Shown: positions 8,567 through 17,742, numbered from the stretch's first letter. The stretch: 64,000 bases of DNA from Actinomadura macra NBRC 14102 (GCF_001552215.1 NZ_BCQT01000015.1:186001-250000); one strand, 5' to 3'. Notes: generated by a model not told the origin, from the sequence alone. Program-made: numbers and translations.

Positions 8567-9409
8567 TCAGGGTGCGGGTGCGGTCACGAAGTCGATGAGC
8601 TCCTCGACGCGTCCCAGAAGGGCGGGTTCGAGATCGGTGTAGGTGTTCACCGAGCGCAGGATCCGCTTCCAGCTCGCACCCACATCGTCCCCCCAACCGA
8701 GCTCGGCGAGAACCCCTTCCTTCCAGGGTACGCCGCGGGGGATGCGGGGCCAGGCACGGATTCCCACGGCCGACGGTTTCACCGCCTCCCAGATGTCGAT
8801 GAACGGGTGCCCGGTGACGAGCACGTGCGGAGACGTGACCTGGGCGGCGATCCGGCTCTCCTTGGAGCCGTCGACGAGATGGTCGACGAGGACGCCGAGC
8901 CGCCGCCCCTCGTCCGGGCCGAACTCCTCGACGATGGCGGGCAGGTCGTCCACGCCCTCCAGGTACTCCACGACGACGCCCTCGACGCGCAGATCGTGGC
9001 CCCAGATCTTCTCCACCAACTCGGCGTCGTGGACGCCCTCCACATAGATGCGGCTCTCCTTGGCGACCTGGGCGCGCAGCCCCTTGACGGCGATCGAGCC
9101 GGACGCCGAACGGGCCGGAGTGTTCGCGGCGGCGCCCGGCGCGGCGTCCGGCCGGACGAGGGTGACCGGCTTGCCGTCGATCAGGAAACCCGATTTCGTG
9201 AGCGGGAAGACCCGCCGTTTGCCGAACCGGTCCTCCAGGGTGACGCCGAACTTGTCGCAGCCGACCACGGCACCGCAGAATCCGCTGTCGGGATCCTCCG
9301 CCACGAGGCCGGGTTCGGCCGCGATCTCGGGTATCCGGCCTTTCAGGGGGCGTCGCCAGTCACCGGCCAGCACGTCGTTTCCGTACTTCTTGCTCCGCAC
9401 AGCCCGCAC
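8567..9409 (-). CDS. DUF3097 family protein
   Basis: A roughly 280-residue actinobacterial conserved protein. The family begins close to RSKKYGNDVLAGDWR, so I start it at a GTG (9409, or 9400 three codons on); a more distal in-frame start at 9514 gives a poorly conserved, Arg-rich extension. Recognisable segments are GCDKFGVTLEDRFGKRRVFPL, a central region IYVEGVHDAELVEKIWGHDLR, and VTGHPFIDIWEAV. The central EGVHDAELV and the later VDH and GHPF are reminiscent of a TOPRIM-like fold, but function is not established. It is divergent from hrcA; the CIRCE operator lies in the interval, closer to hrcA. Confidence 0.85.
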   Translation of the reverse strand: MRAVRSKKYGNDVLAGDWRRPLKGRIPEIAAEPGLVAEDPDSGFCGAVVGCDKFGVTLEDRFGKRRVFPLTKSGFLIDGKPVTLVRPDAAPGAAANTPARSASGSIAVKGLRAQVAKESRIYVEGVHDAELVEKIWGHDLRVEGVVVEYLEGVDDLPAIVEEFGPDEGRRLGVLVDHLVDGSKESRIAAQVTSPHVLVTGHPFIDIWEAVKPSAVGIRAWPRIPRGVPWKEGVLAELGWGDDVGASWKRILRSVNTYTDLEPALLGRVEELIDFVTAPAP

Positions 9410-9542
9410 ATTAACCGGAAGGATAAGATCGCGCAGCCGTCCGGAAGCGCGCCGCACGCACGTCCCGCCGGGCGTCTCGTCGGGGCGCCGGGGCGGCGCG
9501 AACGCCGCGGGCACTCCAGAACCGGGTCCGCGGGCCGTACAC

Positions 9543-9569
9543 TTGGCACTCGGGAGTACGGAGTGCCAG
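9543..9569 (+). promoter_or_regulatory. CIRCE operator of HrcA
   Basis: The inverted repeat TTGGCACTC-N9-GAGTGCCAG matches the CIRCE consensus (TTAGCACTC-N9-GAGTGCTAA) at 15 of 18 arm positions, with a 9-base spacer as required. It lies 65 bases upstream of the hrcA start. In the established model HrcA binds here and represses its own hrcA-dnaJ operon until heat stress titrates GroEL away from HrcA. Confidence 0.93.
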
Positions 9570-9633
9570 CGGCGCCGCGCCGATGGCCCGGACCGGTGGG
9601 GGGCCCGTGGCAGGGGATGAAGGAGGTGACCAC

Positions 9634-10647
9634 GTGCTGGACGACCGGAAACTCGCGGTCCTACGCGCCATAGTCGAGGACTACGTCTCCACCAACGAGC
9701 CGGTGGGCTCCAAGGCCCTGGTGGACCGGCACAACCTCGGCGTGTCCTCGGCCACCATCCGCAACGACATGGCCGTGCTGGAAGAGCAGGGGTACATCGC
9801 CCAGCCGCACACCAGCGCGGGCCGCGTCCCCACCGACAAGGGCTACCGCCTGTTCGTCGACCGGCTGTCCACGATCAAGCCGCTGTCGGTCGCCGAGCGT
9901 CGCGCGATCGAGACCTTCCTGTCCGGCGCGTACGACCTCGACGATGTGGTCGGCCGCACCGTGCGGCTGCTGGCGCAGCTCACCCGGCAGGTCGCGGTGG
10001 TGCAGTACCCCTCACTGACCCGCTCGTCGGTGCGGCACGTGGAACTGGTCCCGGTCGCCGAGGGCCGGCTGCTGCTCGTCCTGATCACCAACACCGGCCG
10101 GGTGGAGCAGCGCGTCATCGAGACCCACGGCGCGGTCTCCGAGGAATCGATCGGGCACCTGCGGGCGTTGCTCAACACGTGCCTGGACGGGCTCGGACTC
10201 GGCGACGTGCCGATCGCCGTCGCGGACCTGCCCGACAAGGTGGGGGCCGACGACCGGCCGATCGCCGCGGCCGTGCTGTCGGTGCTGCTGGAGACGCTCG
10301 TGGAGAAGCACGAAGAGAAGATCGTTTTCGCCGGGGCGGCGAACCTGGCCGCCGTGGACTTCTCGCAGAGCCTGCGGGACGTGCTGGTGGCGTTGGAGGA
10401 ACAGGTGGTCCTCATGCGCCTGCTCGGCGAGACCGGCGATTCCTCTACTCTTACGGTGCGGATCGGCACCGAGAACCCCGATGAGGGGCTCCGATCGACC
10501 TCGGTCGTCGCCGCCGACTACGGCGTGGGCGACCTCACGCTGGCCCGGCTGGGAGTGCTCGGGCCGACACGCATGGATTACCCCGGCACGATGGGAGCGG
10601 TACGGGCAGTGGCACGCTACGTGGGACAGATCCTGGCGGGATCGTAA
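9634..10647 (+). CDS. hrcA: Heat-inducible transcription repressor HrcA
   Basis: A 337-residue repressor of class I heat-shock genes. The GTG at 9634 is preceded by an excellent ribosome-binding site (GGAGGTGA at 9622-9629). Residues 1 to about 80 form the winged-helix domain (LRAIVEDYVSTNEPVGSKAL, then SSATIRNDMAVLEEQGYI and the HTSAGRVPTDKGYR wing). The remainder is the HrcA GAF-like dimerisation domain ending YVGQILAGS. Its own promoter contains a CIRCE element, so it is autoregulated. The TAA is immediately followed by the GTG of dnaJ, without any gap, implying one transcript and translational coupling. Confidence 0.97.
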   Translation: MLDDRKLAVLRAIVEDYVSTNEPVGSKALVDRHNLGVSSATIRNDMAVLEEQGYIAQPHTSAGRVPTDKGYRLFVDRLSTIKPLSVAERRAIETFLSGAYDLDDVVGRTVRLLAQLTRQVAVVQYPSLTRSSVRHVELVPVAEGRLLLVLITNTGRVEQRVIETHGAVSEESIGHLRALLNTCLDGLGLGDVPIAVADLPDKVGADDRPIAAAVLSVLLETLVEKHEEKIVFAGAANLAAVDFSQSLRDVLVALEEQVVLMRLLGETGDSSTLTVRIGTENPDEGLRSTSVVAADYGVGDLTLARLGVLGPTRMDYPGTMGAVRAVARYVGQILAGS

Positions 10648-11790
10648 GTGGCCAACGACTATTACGCGACCCTGGGCGTCCGTCGGGACGCCAGCGCCGA
10701 CGAGGTCAAGAAGGCCTACCGCCGGCTCGCGCGCGAGCTCCACCCGGACGTCAACCCCGATCCGGAGACCCAGGAGAAGTTCAAGGAGATCACCCAGGCG
10801 TACGAGGTGCTCTCCGACCCCAAGAAGCGCGAGATGTACGACCTGGGCGCCGATCCGTTCGCGACGACGGGGGCCGGGGCGGGTGCCGGCGGGTTCGGCG
10901 GCGCCGGGTTCCCGTTCAGCGACATCATGGACGCCTTCTTCGGCACCGCCGCGTCCCGGGGGCCCCGGTCCCGGGCCAGGCGCGGCCGCAACGCGACGAT
11001 GCGGGTCGAGCTCGACCTGTCCGAGACGGCGTTCGGCACGACCCGCGAGCTGTCCATCGACACCGCGGTCGCCTGCACGAGCTGCGAGGGTTCGGGCTGC
11101 GCCCCCGGCACGCATCCGGACACGTGCGAGACGTGCCACGGCCGCGGCGAGGTGCAGCAGGTGCAGCGCTCGTTCCTCGGCCAGGTCATGACGGCCCGCC
11201 CCTGCCCGGCGTGCGGCGGTTTCGGGTCGGTGATCCGCAACCCGTGCGCCGAGTGCTCGGGGGACGGCCGGGTCCGCACCCGCCGCACCGTCAAGGTCAA
11301 GATCCCGGCGGGGGTGGAGAACGGCATCCACATCCAGCTCGCGGGCGAGGGCGAGGTCGGCCCGGGCGGCGGCCCGCCCGGCGACCTGTTCCTGGAGATC
11401 GTGGAGAAGCCGCACGAGATCTACGAGCGGGAGGGCGACGACCTGCACTGCACGGTCGAGATCCCGATGACGGCCGCCGCGCTCGGCACCAGCGTCACCA
11501 TCGAGACCCTGGACGCCGCCGAGGGCGTCGACATCAAGCCGGGCACGCAGTCCGGTCAGGTCATCACCCTGTACGGGCGGGGCGTCCGGCACCTCAACGA
11601 GAGCGGCCGCGGCGACCTGATGATCCACGTCAACGTGGAGACGCCCGGCAAGCTGGACGAGGAGCAGGAGGACCTGCTGCGGCGGCTGGCCAAGCTCCGC
11701 GGCGAGGAGCGCCCGCCCGGCAAGTTCGCGCCGGGTCAGCGGAGCGTCTTCTCCCGGCTCCGCGACGTCTTCAACCAGCACCCCGGCTAG
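10648..11790 (+). CDS. dnaJ: Chaperone DnaJ (second, HrcA-linked copy)
   Basis: A 380-residue Hsp40 co-chaperone that stimulates DnaK ATPase. The J domain spans residues 1 to 70 with the HPD tripeptide in ELHPDVNPD. A Gly/Phe-rich linker follows (GAGAGGFGGAGFPF). Four zinc-finger CxxCxGxG repeats begin at CTSCEGSG and continue with CETCHGRG, CPACGGFG and CAECSGDG; two C-terminal substrate-binding beta domains complete the protein. Actinomycetes usually have a second dnaJ in the dnaK operon, so this is the copy commonly called dnaJ2. Its start abuts the hrcA stop. Confidence 0.96.
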   Translation: MANDYYATLGVRRDASADEVKKAYRRLARELHPDVNPDPETQEKFKEITQAYEVLSDPKKREMYDLGADPFATTGAGAGAGGFGGAGFPFSDIMDAFFGTAASRGPRSRARRGRNATMRVELDLSETAFGTTRELSIDTAVACTSCEGSGCAPGTHPDTCETCHGRGEVQQVQRSFLGQVMTARPCPACGGFGSVIRNPCAECSGDGRVRTRRTVKVKIPAGVENGIHIQLAGEGEVGPGGGPPGDLFLEIVEKPHEIYEREGDDLHCTVEIPMTAAALGTSVTIETLDAAEGVDIKPGTQSGQVITLYGRGVRHLNESGRGDLMIHVNVETPGKLDEEQEDLLRRLAKLRGEERPPGKFAPGQRSVFSRLRDVFNQHPG

Positions 11791-11845
11791 AGATGGCCCC
11801 GACCGGATCCCGCCGCCCGGCGGGGCCCCCGCACCGGGAGGGCCG

Positions 11846-12577
11846 GTGAGCCCGCCGGTCTTCCTCGCCGCGACCGAGGCGCTGCAGAACGGCCGGGTGC
11901 TGCTGGACGGGCCGGAGGGGCGGCACGCCGCCACCGTGCGGCGGCTGCGTCCCGGCGAGCGCGTCGACCTGACCGACGGCGCGGGCCTGCTGGCCGAGTG
12001 CGTCGTCGCCGCGGCGGACCGCGTGTCCCTCACGCTCGACGTGGTGGCCCGGCACCGGGCGCCGCCGCCCCGGCCGCGGCTCGTCGTCGTCCAGGCCCTC
12101 CCGAAGGGCGACCGGGGCGAGCTGGCCGTGGAGACCATGACCGAGGTCGGCGTGGACGAGATCGTCCCGTGGTCGGCGGCCCGCTGCGTCACCCAGTGGC
12201 GCCCGGAACGCCGTGCGAAGGCCCTCGGCCGCTGGCGCGCCACCGCCCGCGAGGCGGGGAAACAGGCCCGCCGGAGCCGCCTGCCCGACGTCACGGACCT
12301 GGCGTCCACGGCGCGGGTCGCCGAGCGGCTCACGGAGGCGTCGCTGGCGCTCGTCCTGCACGAGGAGGCCGACGCGCCGCTCAGCGCGGTCGAGGCGCCC
12401 GCCGACGGCGAGATCGTGCTCGTGGTCGGCCCCGAGGGCGGTATCACCGGCGAGGAGTTGGAGCGGTTGGGGGCGGCGGGAGGCCGTCCGGTCAGGCTGG
12501 GGCCCACGGTACTGCGGACGTCCACGGCGGGCGTCGCGGCGGCGGCCGTCCTGCTGGCGGCCACCGGGCGCTGGTAG
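11846..12577 (+). CDS. rsmE: 16S rRNA m3U1498 methyltransferase RsmE
   Basis: A 243-residue SPOUT-class enzyme that methylates N3 of U1498 in 16S rRNA using S-adenosylmethionine. The N-terminal PUA-like domain binds RNA (residues 1 to about 70). The deep-knot SAM site is formed by VGPEGGITGEELERL and LGPTVLRTSTAG near the C-terminus. The GTG at 11846 has a GGGAGG ribosome-binding site at 11837-11842. It is the third gene of the hrcA-dnaJ-rsmE group, 55 bases behind dnaJ. It converges on the membrane partner of the ECF sigma factor, with an 85-base gap. Confidence 0.94.
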   Translation: MSPPVFLAATEALQNGRVLLDGPEGRHAATVRRLRPGERVDLTDGAGLLAECVVAAADRVSLTLDVVARHRAPPPRPRLVVVQALPKGDRGELAVETMTEVGVDEIVPWSAARCVTQWRPERRAKALGRWRATAREAGKQARRSRLPDVTDLASTARVAERLTEASLALVLHEEADAPLSAVEAPADGEIVLVVGPEGGITGEELERLGAAGGRPVRLGPTVLRTSTAGVAAAAVLLAATGRW

Positions 12578-12662
12578 CCCCTCCACGGCCCTGCCGAAGC
12601 CCGCCCGGACCCCCGAGAAGCAAGGAAGGCGCTCTGGGGTCTTCAGAGCCGTGGAGAAGCCC

Positions 12663-13388
12663 TCAGGGGGTGTCCGCGGATCCCTGGTCGGCCGTCGTGG
12701 AGGGCTCGCCGGAGGTCGGCGACGTCGGCTTGTCGGTCGGCACCGGCTCGGTCGGGTTGCTGGACGTCGGCGGCGTCGGCGTGGGGCTCGCCGGGGGAGC
12801 CGGGCTGCCGCCTCCCGGGCACTGCGTCGTGGACGGCTTCGGCTCGGTCTCCTTCTCGTTCTCCTTGTCCTTCGGCTTCGTCGGCGTGGCGGGGACCGAG
12901 GGCGGCACGGCCGGCGGGACCGCGCAGGACGAGGACCCGGGCGAACCGGAGGCCGAGGGCGAGCCGGGCACGCTGGGGGAGCCGGAAGCGCTGGGATCGG
13001 GCGCGGCGGGGTCGCCGGGCGGTAGCGGCCGGCCCTGCGCGTCGGTGCGGTCGCCGTCGGTGTCGACGCCGCCGTCGCCGGAGGGGCCGTTGCCGCTCAC
13101 CGACTGCTGGATGAGGTCGATCGTCTGCGGGGCGGTCACGCCGATCCCGGCGATCGCCACGGCGGCGGCGACGGCGAGGACAGGCCGTGCCCAGTTCACG
13201 GAGAACCAGTTCGGCCCGAACCAGGCCGGTCCGAACCGGTCGAGGCCGAAGCGGCGGCGGCCACCGCCGTCGGCGATCCGGGCCCGGATGCGTTCCAGGC
13301 CGTCCTCCGCGGGGGTGACCGAGTCCGCCTCCGCGTGCAGGGCACGGCGGAGGATCTCGCCGTGCTCGTCGTGGGGCTCGGTGGTCAT
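12663..13388 (-). CDS. Membrane-anchored anti-sigma-like protein with Pro/Ser-rich exterior
   Basis: A 241-residue protein starting at an ATG that overlaps the sigma-factor stop (ATGA). The N-terminal 65 residues are charged and cytoplasmic, with HDEHGEILRRALHAEADSV at the position where anti-sigma domains sit. One membrane helix follows (VLAVAAAVAIAGIGV). The remaining 130 residues are a Pro/Ser/Thr/Asp-rich segment with two Cys (SSSCAVPP and TTQCPGGG), likely outside the cell. Translational coupling to the sigma gene supports a role as its regulator, but a ZAS-type HxxxCxxC motif is absent, so the anti-sigma label is inference from context. Confidence 0.7.
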   Translation of the reverse strand: MTTEPHDEHGEILRRALHAEADSVTPAEDGLERIRARIADGGGRRRFGLDRFGPAWFGPNWFSVNWARPVLAVAAAVAIAGIGVTAPQTIDLIQQSVSGNGPSGDGGVDTDGDRTDAQGRPLPPGDPAAPDPSASGSPSVPGSPSASGSPGSSSCAVPPAVPPSVPATPTKPKDKENEKETEPKPSTTQCPGGGSPAPPASPTPTPPTSSNPTEPVPTDKPTSPTSGEPSTTADQGSADTP

Positions 13389-13996
13389 GAGAACTGCTCC
13401 AGGACGTTGCGTAGCGCGGTCATGCCGCGCGCCGTATGGCTCTTCACAGCGCCGCGGGAGATCCCCATCGTGTGGGCGATCTCCGCTTCGGAAAGATCGG
13501 CGTAGTAGCGCAGGACGAGCGCCTCCCGTTGGCGGGCGGGGAGGCCGGACAGCGCGTCGATCACGGCCGAGCGCTCGAGTTCCCCGATGGCTCCGGCTTC
13601 CGCGCTCGGCGCGTCCGGCAGCCCCTTCGGGGCGTACTTCTCCACGACGGCGCGGTGCCGCAGCACCGATCGGGACCGGTTGACCACCGACTGGCGCAGG
13701 TACGACAGAGCCTTGTCGGGGTCGCGTAGCCGCCGCCAGCCGCCGTGCATCGCGACGAACGCGTCCTGGACGACCTCCTCGGCCGTCCCGGAGTCCCGTA
13801 CGAGCATGGCGGCGAGACGGACGAGCGAGCGGTAGTTCGCGCTGTAGAGCGCGGTCACCGCTTGATCGGCATCCCAGGCGACGACGACAGCGGCCGCCGC
13901 CGTGCCCCTGGCCACGAGGGTCTCGGTCACGTCAGTGGGACGCGCGCCCTCCTCGTCGGGTTTACGAAAGGGCATCTCTTGGTCTGCCTCGGTCAC
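13385..13996 (-). CDS. ECF RNA polymerase sigma factor, SigE-family type
   Basis: A 203-residue extracytoplasmic-function sigma factor starting at GTG. Region 2 includes YRSLVRLAAMLVRDSGTAEEVVQDAF for core RNA polymerase and -10 recognition. Region 4 is the helix-turn-helix REALVLRYYADLSEAEIAHTMGISRGAVKSH that reads the -35 element. The first 45 residues are a variable, acidic N-terminal tail. It is translationally coupled to a downstream membrane protein (12663-13388), the usual sigma/anti-sigma layout. The 275-base region between it and the HIT gene should carry divergent promoters; I could not identify a self-recognition element. Confidence 0.9.
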   Translation of the reverse strand: MTEADQEMPFRKPDEEGARPTDVTETLVARGTAAAAVVVAWDADQAVTALYSANYRSLVRLAAMLVRDSGTAEEVVQDAFVAMHGGWRRLRDPDKALSYLRQSVVNRSRSVLRHRAVVEKYAPKGLPDAPSAEAGAIGELERSAVIDALSGLPARQREALVLRYYADLSEAEIAHTMGISRGAVKSHTARGMTALRNVLEQFS

Positions 13997-14271
13997 CTAT
14001 CCGCCGCCTTTGCCGTCCCCCGGCCATCCATTCGGACGGTTCCTCCGCAACGGCATTTATCGGGCTTTCCCGTCCGGGGAGGCGCGCCGCGATGCCTGCG
14101 ATCCGGGGGGTACGCCTTGAGCTGACAACCCTAACGAGCGGCCGGTCGAGATGCGGCCCGACAGCCGGAGGTCGATCATCGCGAGCCTATACAGGACGTG
14201 GCCGCGTGGGCCATGCCTGTGACCGTCTCGATAGGATTCCGAGGCCGTCGCGGCCGTGTGGAAGGAGATCG

Positions 14272-14616
14272 ATGACCGACTGCCTTTTTTGCAAGATCGT
14301 TTCCGGGGATGTGCCCGCGGAGATCGTCCGCTCCGACGCCAGGGTGATCGCGTTCCGCGACATCAACCCGCAGGCGCCCACGCATGTGCTGGTCATCCCC
14401 AGGGAGCACCATCCGACGGTCGCCGAGGTGGCCGCCGCCGACCCCGGCCTCCTCAGCGAGGTCGTGGCAGAGGCCCACCGGGTCGCGCAGGACGAGGGCA
14501 TCGCCGACTCCGGCTACCGACTCGTGTTCAACACCGGAGCCCAGGCGGGCCAGACCGTCTTCCACGTCCACGCCCACGTCCTCGGCGGCCGTGGCCTGAA
14601 CTGGCCGCCAGGCTGA
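14272..14616 (+). CDS. HIT-family nucleoside phosphate hydrolase
   Basis: A 114-residue histidine-triad protein. The triad is FHVHAHVLGG near the C-terminus, matching HxHxHxx of the HINT branch; these enzymes hydrolyse phosphoramidates of AMP. The N-terminal CLFCKI pair of Cys, typical of zinc-binding HINT proteins, is at residues 4 to 7. The ATG at 14272 has the ribosome-binding site GAAGGAGA (14261-14268). Length is normal for the family (105 to 140). It precedes phoH, as in other actinomycetes. The specific substrate cannot be told from sequence. Confidence 0.93.
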   Translation: MTDCLFCKIVSGDVPAEIVRSDARVIAFRDINPQAPTHVLVIPREHHPTVAEVAAADPGLLSEVVAEAHRVAQDEGIADSGYRLVFNTGAQAGQTVFHVHAHVLGGRGLNWPPG

Positions 14617-14753
14617 TCCGCACCGCCCGGCGGGGTTCTCCCCCAGATAAATAGAGCGGCGTTCCTGGGCGGGTCGCCAGTACCATGGATGCGACACATG
14701 CTGGACACCGAGGCAGACAGAAAGCAGGTCCGAGAGGCCGCAAGGCCCGGCTG

Positions 14754-15815
14754 ATGGTCGAATCAACTCACGCGAGGCGCGACGGCCGCGCAGGCCCGCG
14801 CACCCAGATCAAGATCGTGGTGCCGGACGACCATTCGATGGTGAGCCTGCTCGGCTCCCGGGACGAGTCGCTCCACGCGATCGAGCGCGCGTTCGGCAGC
14901 GACCTCGACATCCACGTCCGTGGCAACGAGATCACCGTGACCGGTTCCGAGAACGAGACCGGGCTGGTCTCCCGCCTCTTCACCGAACTGCTCGACCTGC
15001 TCAAGGGCGGTACGCAGCTCACCCCCGACGCGGTCGAGCGGAGCCTGGCGATGCTGCGCGCCGAGGGCGGCGCGCGCCCGGCGGAGGTCCTCACCCTGGA
15101 CGTGCTGTCCAGCCGGGGCCGCACGATCCGCCCGAAGACGCTGAACCAGCGCCGCTACGTCGACGCGATCGACAAGCACACGATCGTGTTCGGGATCGGT
15201 CCCGCGGGCACCGGCAAGACGTACCTGGCGATGGCCAAGGCCGTCCGCGCCCTTCAGGACAAGAAGGTCAACCGGATCATCCTGACCCGGCCCGCGGTCG
15301 AGGCGGGGGAGCGGCTCGGCTTCCTGCCGGGAACGCTCTACGAGAAGATCGACCCGTACCTGCGGCCCCTGTACGACGCGCTGCACGACATGGTCGACCC
15401 CGACTCGATCCCCCGCCTGATGGCCGCCGGCACCATCGAGGTCGCCCCGCTGGCCTACATGCGCGGCCGGACGCTCAACGACTCGTTCATCATCCTGGAC
15501 GAGGCGCAGAACACCTCGCCCGAGCAGATGAAGATGTTCCTCACCCGGCTCGGGTTCGGCTCCAAGGTCGTGGTGACCGGCGACGTCACGCAGGTCGACC
15601 TGCCCAACGGGCATCTGAGCGGCCTTCGTGTCGTCCAGGACATCCTCGACGGCGTCGGGGACATCGACTTCTGCCGCCTGGACAGCCGCGACGTCGTCCG
15701 GCACAAGCTGGTCACCGACATCGTCGACGCCTACAACCGCTACGACGAGGCGCGGGTGCCGGCGATCAAACAGGGGGCGGCGGGGCGCGGCGGATCCCGC
15801 AAACGGGGGCGCTAG
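14754..15815 (+). CDS. phoH: PhoH-like ATPase (PhoH/YbeZ)
   Basis: A 353-residue P-loop ATPase linked to ribosome quality control and RNA maturation together with YbeY. An N-terminal KH-like domain (HVRGNEITVTG) is followed by Walker A GPAGTGKTYLAMAK and Walker B SFIILDEAQN, then TRLGFGSKVVVTGDVTQVDLP. I chose the ATG at 14754 because the family begins near this point and AAGG lies 8 bases upstream; an ATG at 14685 would add 23 Arg-rich residues. The stop TAG overlaps the GTG start of ybeY (TAGTG), a strong sign of translational coupling. Confidence 0.94.
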   Translation: MVESTHARRDGRAGPRTQIKIVVPDDHSMVSLLGSRDESLHAIERAFGSDLDIHVRGNEITVTGSENETGLVSRLFTELLDLLKGGTQLTPDAVERSLAMLRAEGGARPAEVLTLDVLSSRGRTIRPKTLNQRRYVDAIDKHTIVFGIGPAGTGKTYLAMAKAVRALQDKKVNRIILTRPAVEAGERLGFLPGTLYEKIDPYLRPLYDALHDMVDPDSIPRLMAAGTIEVAPLAYMRGRTLNDSFIILDEAQNTSPEQMKMFLTRLGFGSKVVVTGDVTQVDLPNGHLSGLRVVQDILDGVGDIDFCRLDSRDVVRHKLVTDIVDAYNRYDEARVPAIKQGAAGRGGSRKRGR

Positions 15816-16294
15816 TGAGCATCGAGGTGTTGAACGAGTCGGGCGTCGAGGTCGCCGTGAAGGACCTCGCCGCCCTGGCCCGCCACGTCCTGGACGGTAT
15901 GCGCGTACACCCGCTCGCCGAGCTGTCGGTGCTGCTGGTCGACGAGGCGGCCATGACCGAGCTGCACGAGAAGTGGATGGACGAGCCCGGCCCGACCGAC
16001 GTGCTGTCCTTCCCCATGGACGAGCTGCGCCCCGGCCACATGTCGGGCGGCGCCGACGAGGACGGCGACGCCGACCCGGGGCTGCTCGGCGACGTCGTCC
16101 TCTGCCCGGCGGTCGCCGAGCGGCAGGCGCGCGAGGCCGGGCACAGCCCCGGAGACGAGCTGGAGCTGCTGTGCACGCACGGCATCCTGCACCTTCTCGG
16201 GTACGACCACGCCGAGCCGGAGGAGCACAAGGAGATGTTCGGCCTCCAGGCCGACCTGCTCACCTCCTGGCAGGAGAAACGCGGCCGGTCATGA
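15815..16294 (+). CDS. ybeY: rRNA maturation endoribonuclease YbeY
   Basis: A 159-residue zinc-dependent endoribonuclease needed for 16S rRNA 3'-end processing and ribosome quality control. The metal site is HGILHLLGYDH (HxxxHxxxxxH), near residues 122 to 132. Other family features are TDVLSFPMDE and LLGDVVLCP. An acidic insertion (GADEDGDADPG) enlarges the loop between these two strands relative to E. coli. It starts at GTG in a one-base overlap with the phoH stop and is followed 16 bases later by the CNNM-type gene, giving a phoH-ybeY-CNNM operon. Confidence 0.96.
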   Translation: MSIEVLNESGVEVAVKDLAALARHVLDGMRVHPLAELSVLLVDEAAMTELHEKWMDEPGPTDVLSFPMDELRPGHMSGGADEDGDADPGLLGDVVLCPAVAERQAREAGHSPGDELELLCTHGILHLLGYDHAEPEEHKEMFGLQADLLTSWQEKRGRS

Positions 16295-16310
16295 CCGCCG
16301 CGACCCGATC

Positions 16311-17606
16311 ATGAGCACCACGCAGGGATGGCTGTCCGCCCTGGCGGTGGTCCTGGTGCTGCTGGCCGGGCTGCTGGCCGGCGCCGAGACGGCGCTGGCA
16401 CGGGTGTCGCGGGTCACCGTCGAGGAGATCGTCCGGGACGGGCGACGCGGCGCCCGCCGGCTGGCCGAGGTCGTCGCCGACCCCGCCCGCTACGTCAACA
16501 TGGTGCTGCTACTGCGCATCGGCTGCGAACTGGTCGCCACCGTGATCGTGGCCGACCTGTGCATCTCCTGGCTGGACGAGACGTGGCGCGCCTACGTCGT
16601 GGCTGCCGCGATCATGATCGTGGTCAGCTATGTCGTGATCGGGGTGGGACCCCGCACGCTCGGCATCCAGCACGCCGACCGGATCGCGCTCGCCGGCGCC
16701 GCGGTGATCCACCCGGTGACGCGGGTGTTCGGGCCACTGCCCCGGCTGCTGATCCTGCTCGGCAACGCCCTGACGCCGGGCAAGGGATTCCGGGAGGGCC
16801 CCTTCGCGTCCGAGGCCGAACTGCGCGACCTGGTCGACCTCGCCGAACAGCGCAGCCTCATCGAGCCGGACGAACGCGAGATGATCCACTCGGTGTTCGA
16901 GCTGGGCGACACCCTCGTCCGCGAGGTGATGGTGCCGCGCACCGACATCGTGTTCATCGAGCGCGGCAAGACACTGCGGCAGGCGATGTCGCTGGCGCTG
17001 CGCAGTGGCTTCTCCCGCATCCCCGTCGTCGGCGAGAACGAGGACGACGTCGTCGGCATCGCCTATCTCAAGGACGTCGTCCGCCGCAGCCAGGAACATC
17101 ACGAGGGCGAGGCCGTCGAGACCGTCGACTCGGTCATGCGGGACGCAACCTACGTGCCCGACAGCAAGCCCATCGACGAGTTGCTGCGCGAGATGCAGGC
17201 CCGGCAGATCCACCTCGCCATCGTGATCGACGAGTACGGCGGCACCGCCGGCCTCGTCACCATCGAGGACATCCTGGAGGAGATCGTCGGCGAGATCACC
17301 GACGAGTACGACCGGGAGACCCCGCCGGTCACCTGGCTCGGGGACGGCGCCGCCCGCGTGACCGCAAGGCTCCCGGTCGAGGACCTCGCCGAGCTGTTCG
17401 ACGCGGAGATCGACGTCGAAGAGGTCGAAACCGTCGGCGGACTGCTCGCCCACGCCCTCGGCCGCGTCCCCATCGAGGGCTCCACCGCCGAGGTCGGCTC
17501 CGCGGGCAACGGAACCGTCCTCTCCCTCAAGGCCGAGACCATCGCCGGCCGCCGCAACCGCATCGGCACTGTGCTTGTTAGGCGGACCCTTGGCGTCGGG
17601 CGTTGA
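16311..17606 (+). CDS. CNNM/CorC-HlyC family membrane protein (CBS domain, possible Mg/Co transporter)
   Basis: A 431-residue membrane protein. Residues 1 to about 180 form the DUF21 (CNNM) transmembrane domain with four hydrophobic helices. Two CBS domains follow (VMVPRTDIVFIERGKTL and VDSVMRDATYVPDSKPIDEL; ending IDEYGGTAGLVTIEDILEEIVGEI). The CorC_HlyC domain forms residues about 350 to 425. CNNM proteins are linked to magnesium and cobalt efflux; the older hemolysin label is historical. The last codons and the TGA lie within a dispersed repeat (17588-17725), so the final LGVGR residues may be repeat-derived. Confidence 0.92.
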   Translation: MSTTQGWLSALAVVLVLLAGLLAGAETALARVSRVTVEEIVRDGRRGARRLAEVVADPARYVNMVLLLRIGCELVATVIVADLCISWLDETWRAYVVAAAIMIVVSYVVIGVGPRTLGIQHADRIALAGAAVIHPVTRVFGPLPRLLILLGNALTPGKGFREGPFASEAELRDLVDLAEQRSLIEPDEREMIHSVFELGDTLVREVMVPRTDIVFIERGKTLRQAMSLALRSGFSRIPVVGENEDDVVGIAYLKDVVRRSQEHHEGEAVETVDSVMRDATYVPDSKPIDELLREMQARQIHLAIVIDEYGGTAGLVTIEDILEEIVGEITDEYDRETPPVTWLGDGAARVTARLPVEDLAELFDAEIDVEEVETVGGLLAHALGRVPIEGSTAEVGSAGNGTVLSLKAETIAGRRNRIGTVLVRRTLGVGR

Positions 17607-17725
17607 ACGCCCTCCTTCAACGGGTCCGCGGCGATCGCTGCATCGCTTTCGACTCGCCCTGGAGGGCTCGCTTCGCGATCAGGTTCTCGCTTCGCTCGCA
17701 CCTGGCTTCGCTCGCGATCGCACGC
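17588..17725 (+). repeat. GCGATCGC-bounded intergenic repeat, copy 1
   Basis: This copy begins in the last codons of the CNNM gene (TTGGCGTCGGG) and runs to a GCGATCGC octamer at 17714-17721. An identical octamer lies 83 bases upstream (17631-17638). The interior holds CTTCGCTCGC twice and a short hairpin with CAGGT/ACCTG arms. The last 98 bases (17628-17725) are nearly identical to copy 2 and diverged in copy 3. It lies between convergent genes. Confidence 0.9.
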
Positions 17726-17742
17726 TGTGTTGATTGCAGCGC

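Noticed and set aside
10012..12564. An 850-codon minus-strand frame opposite hrcA, dnaJ and rsmE
   Set aside because: Shadow of three well-identified genes; no motif in the translation.
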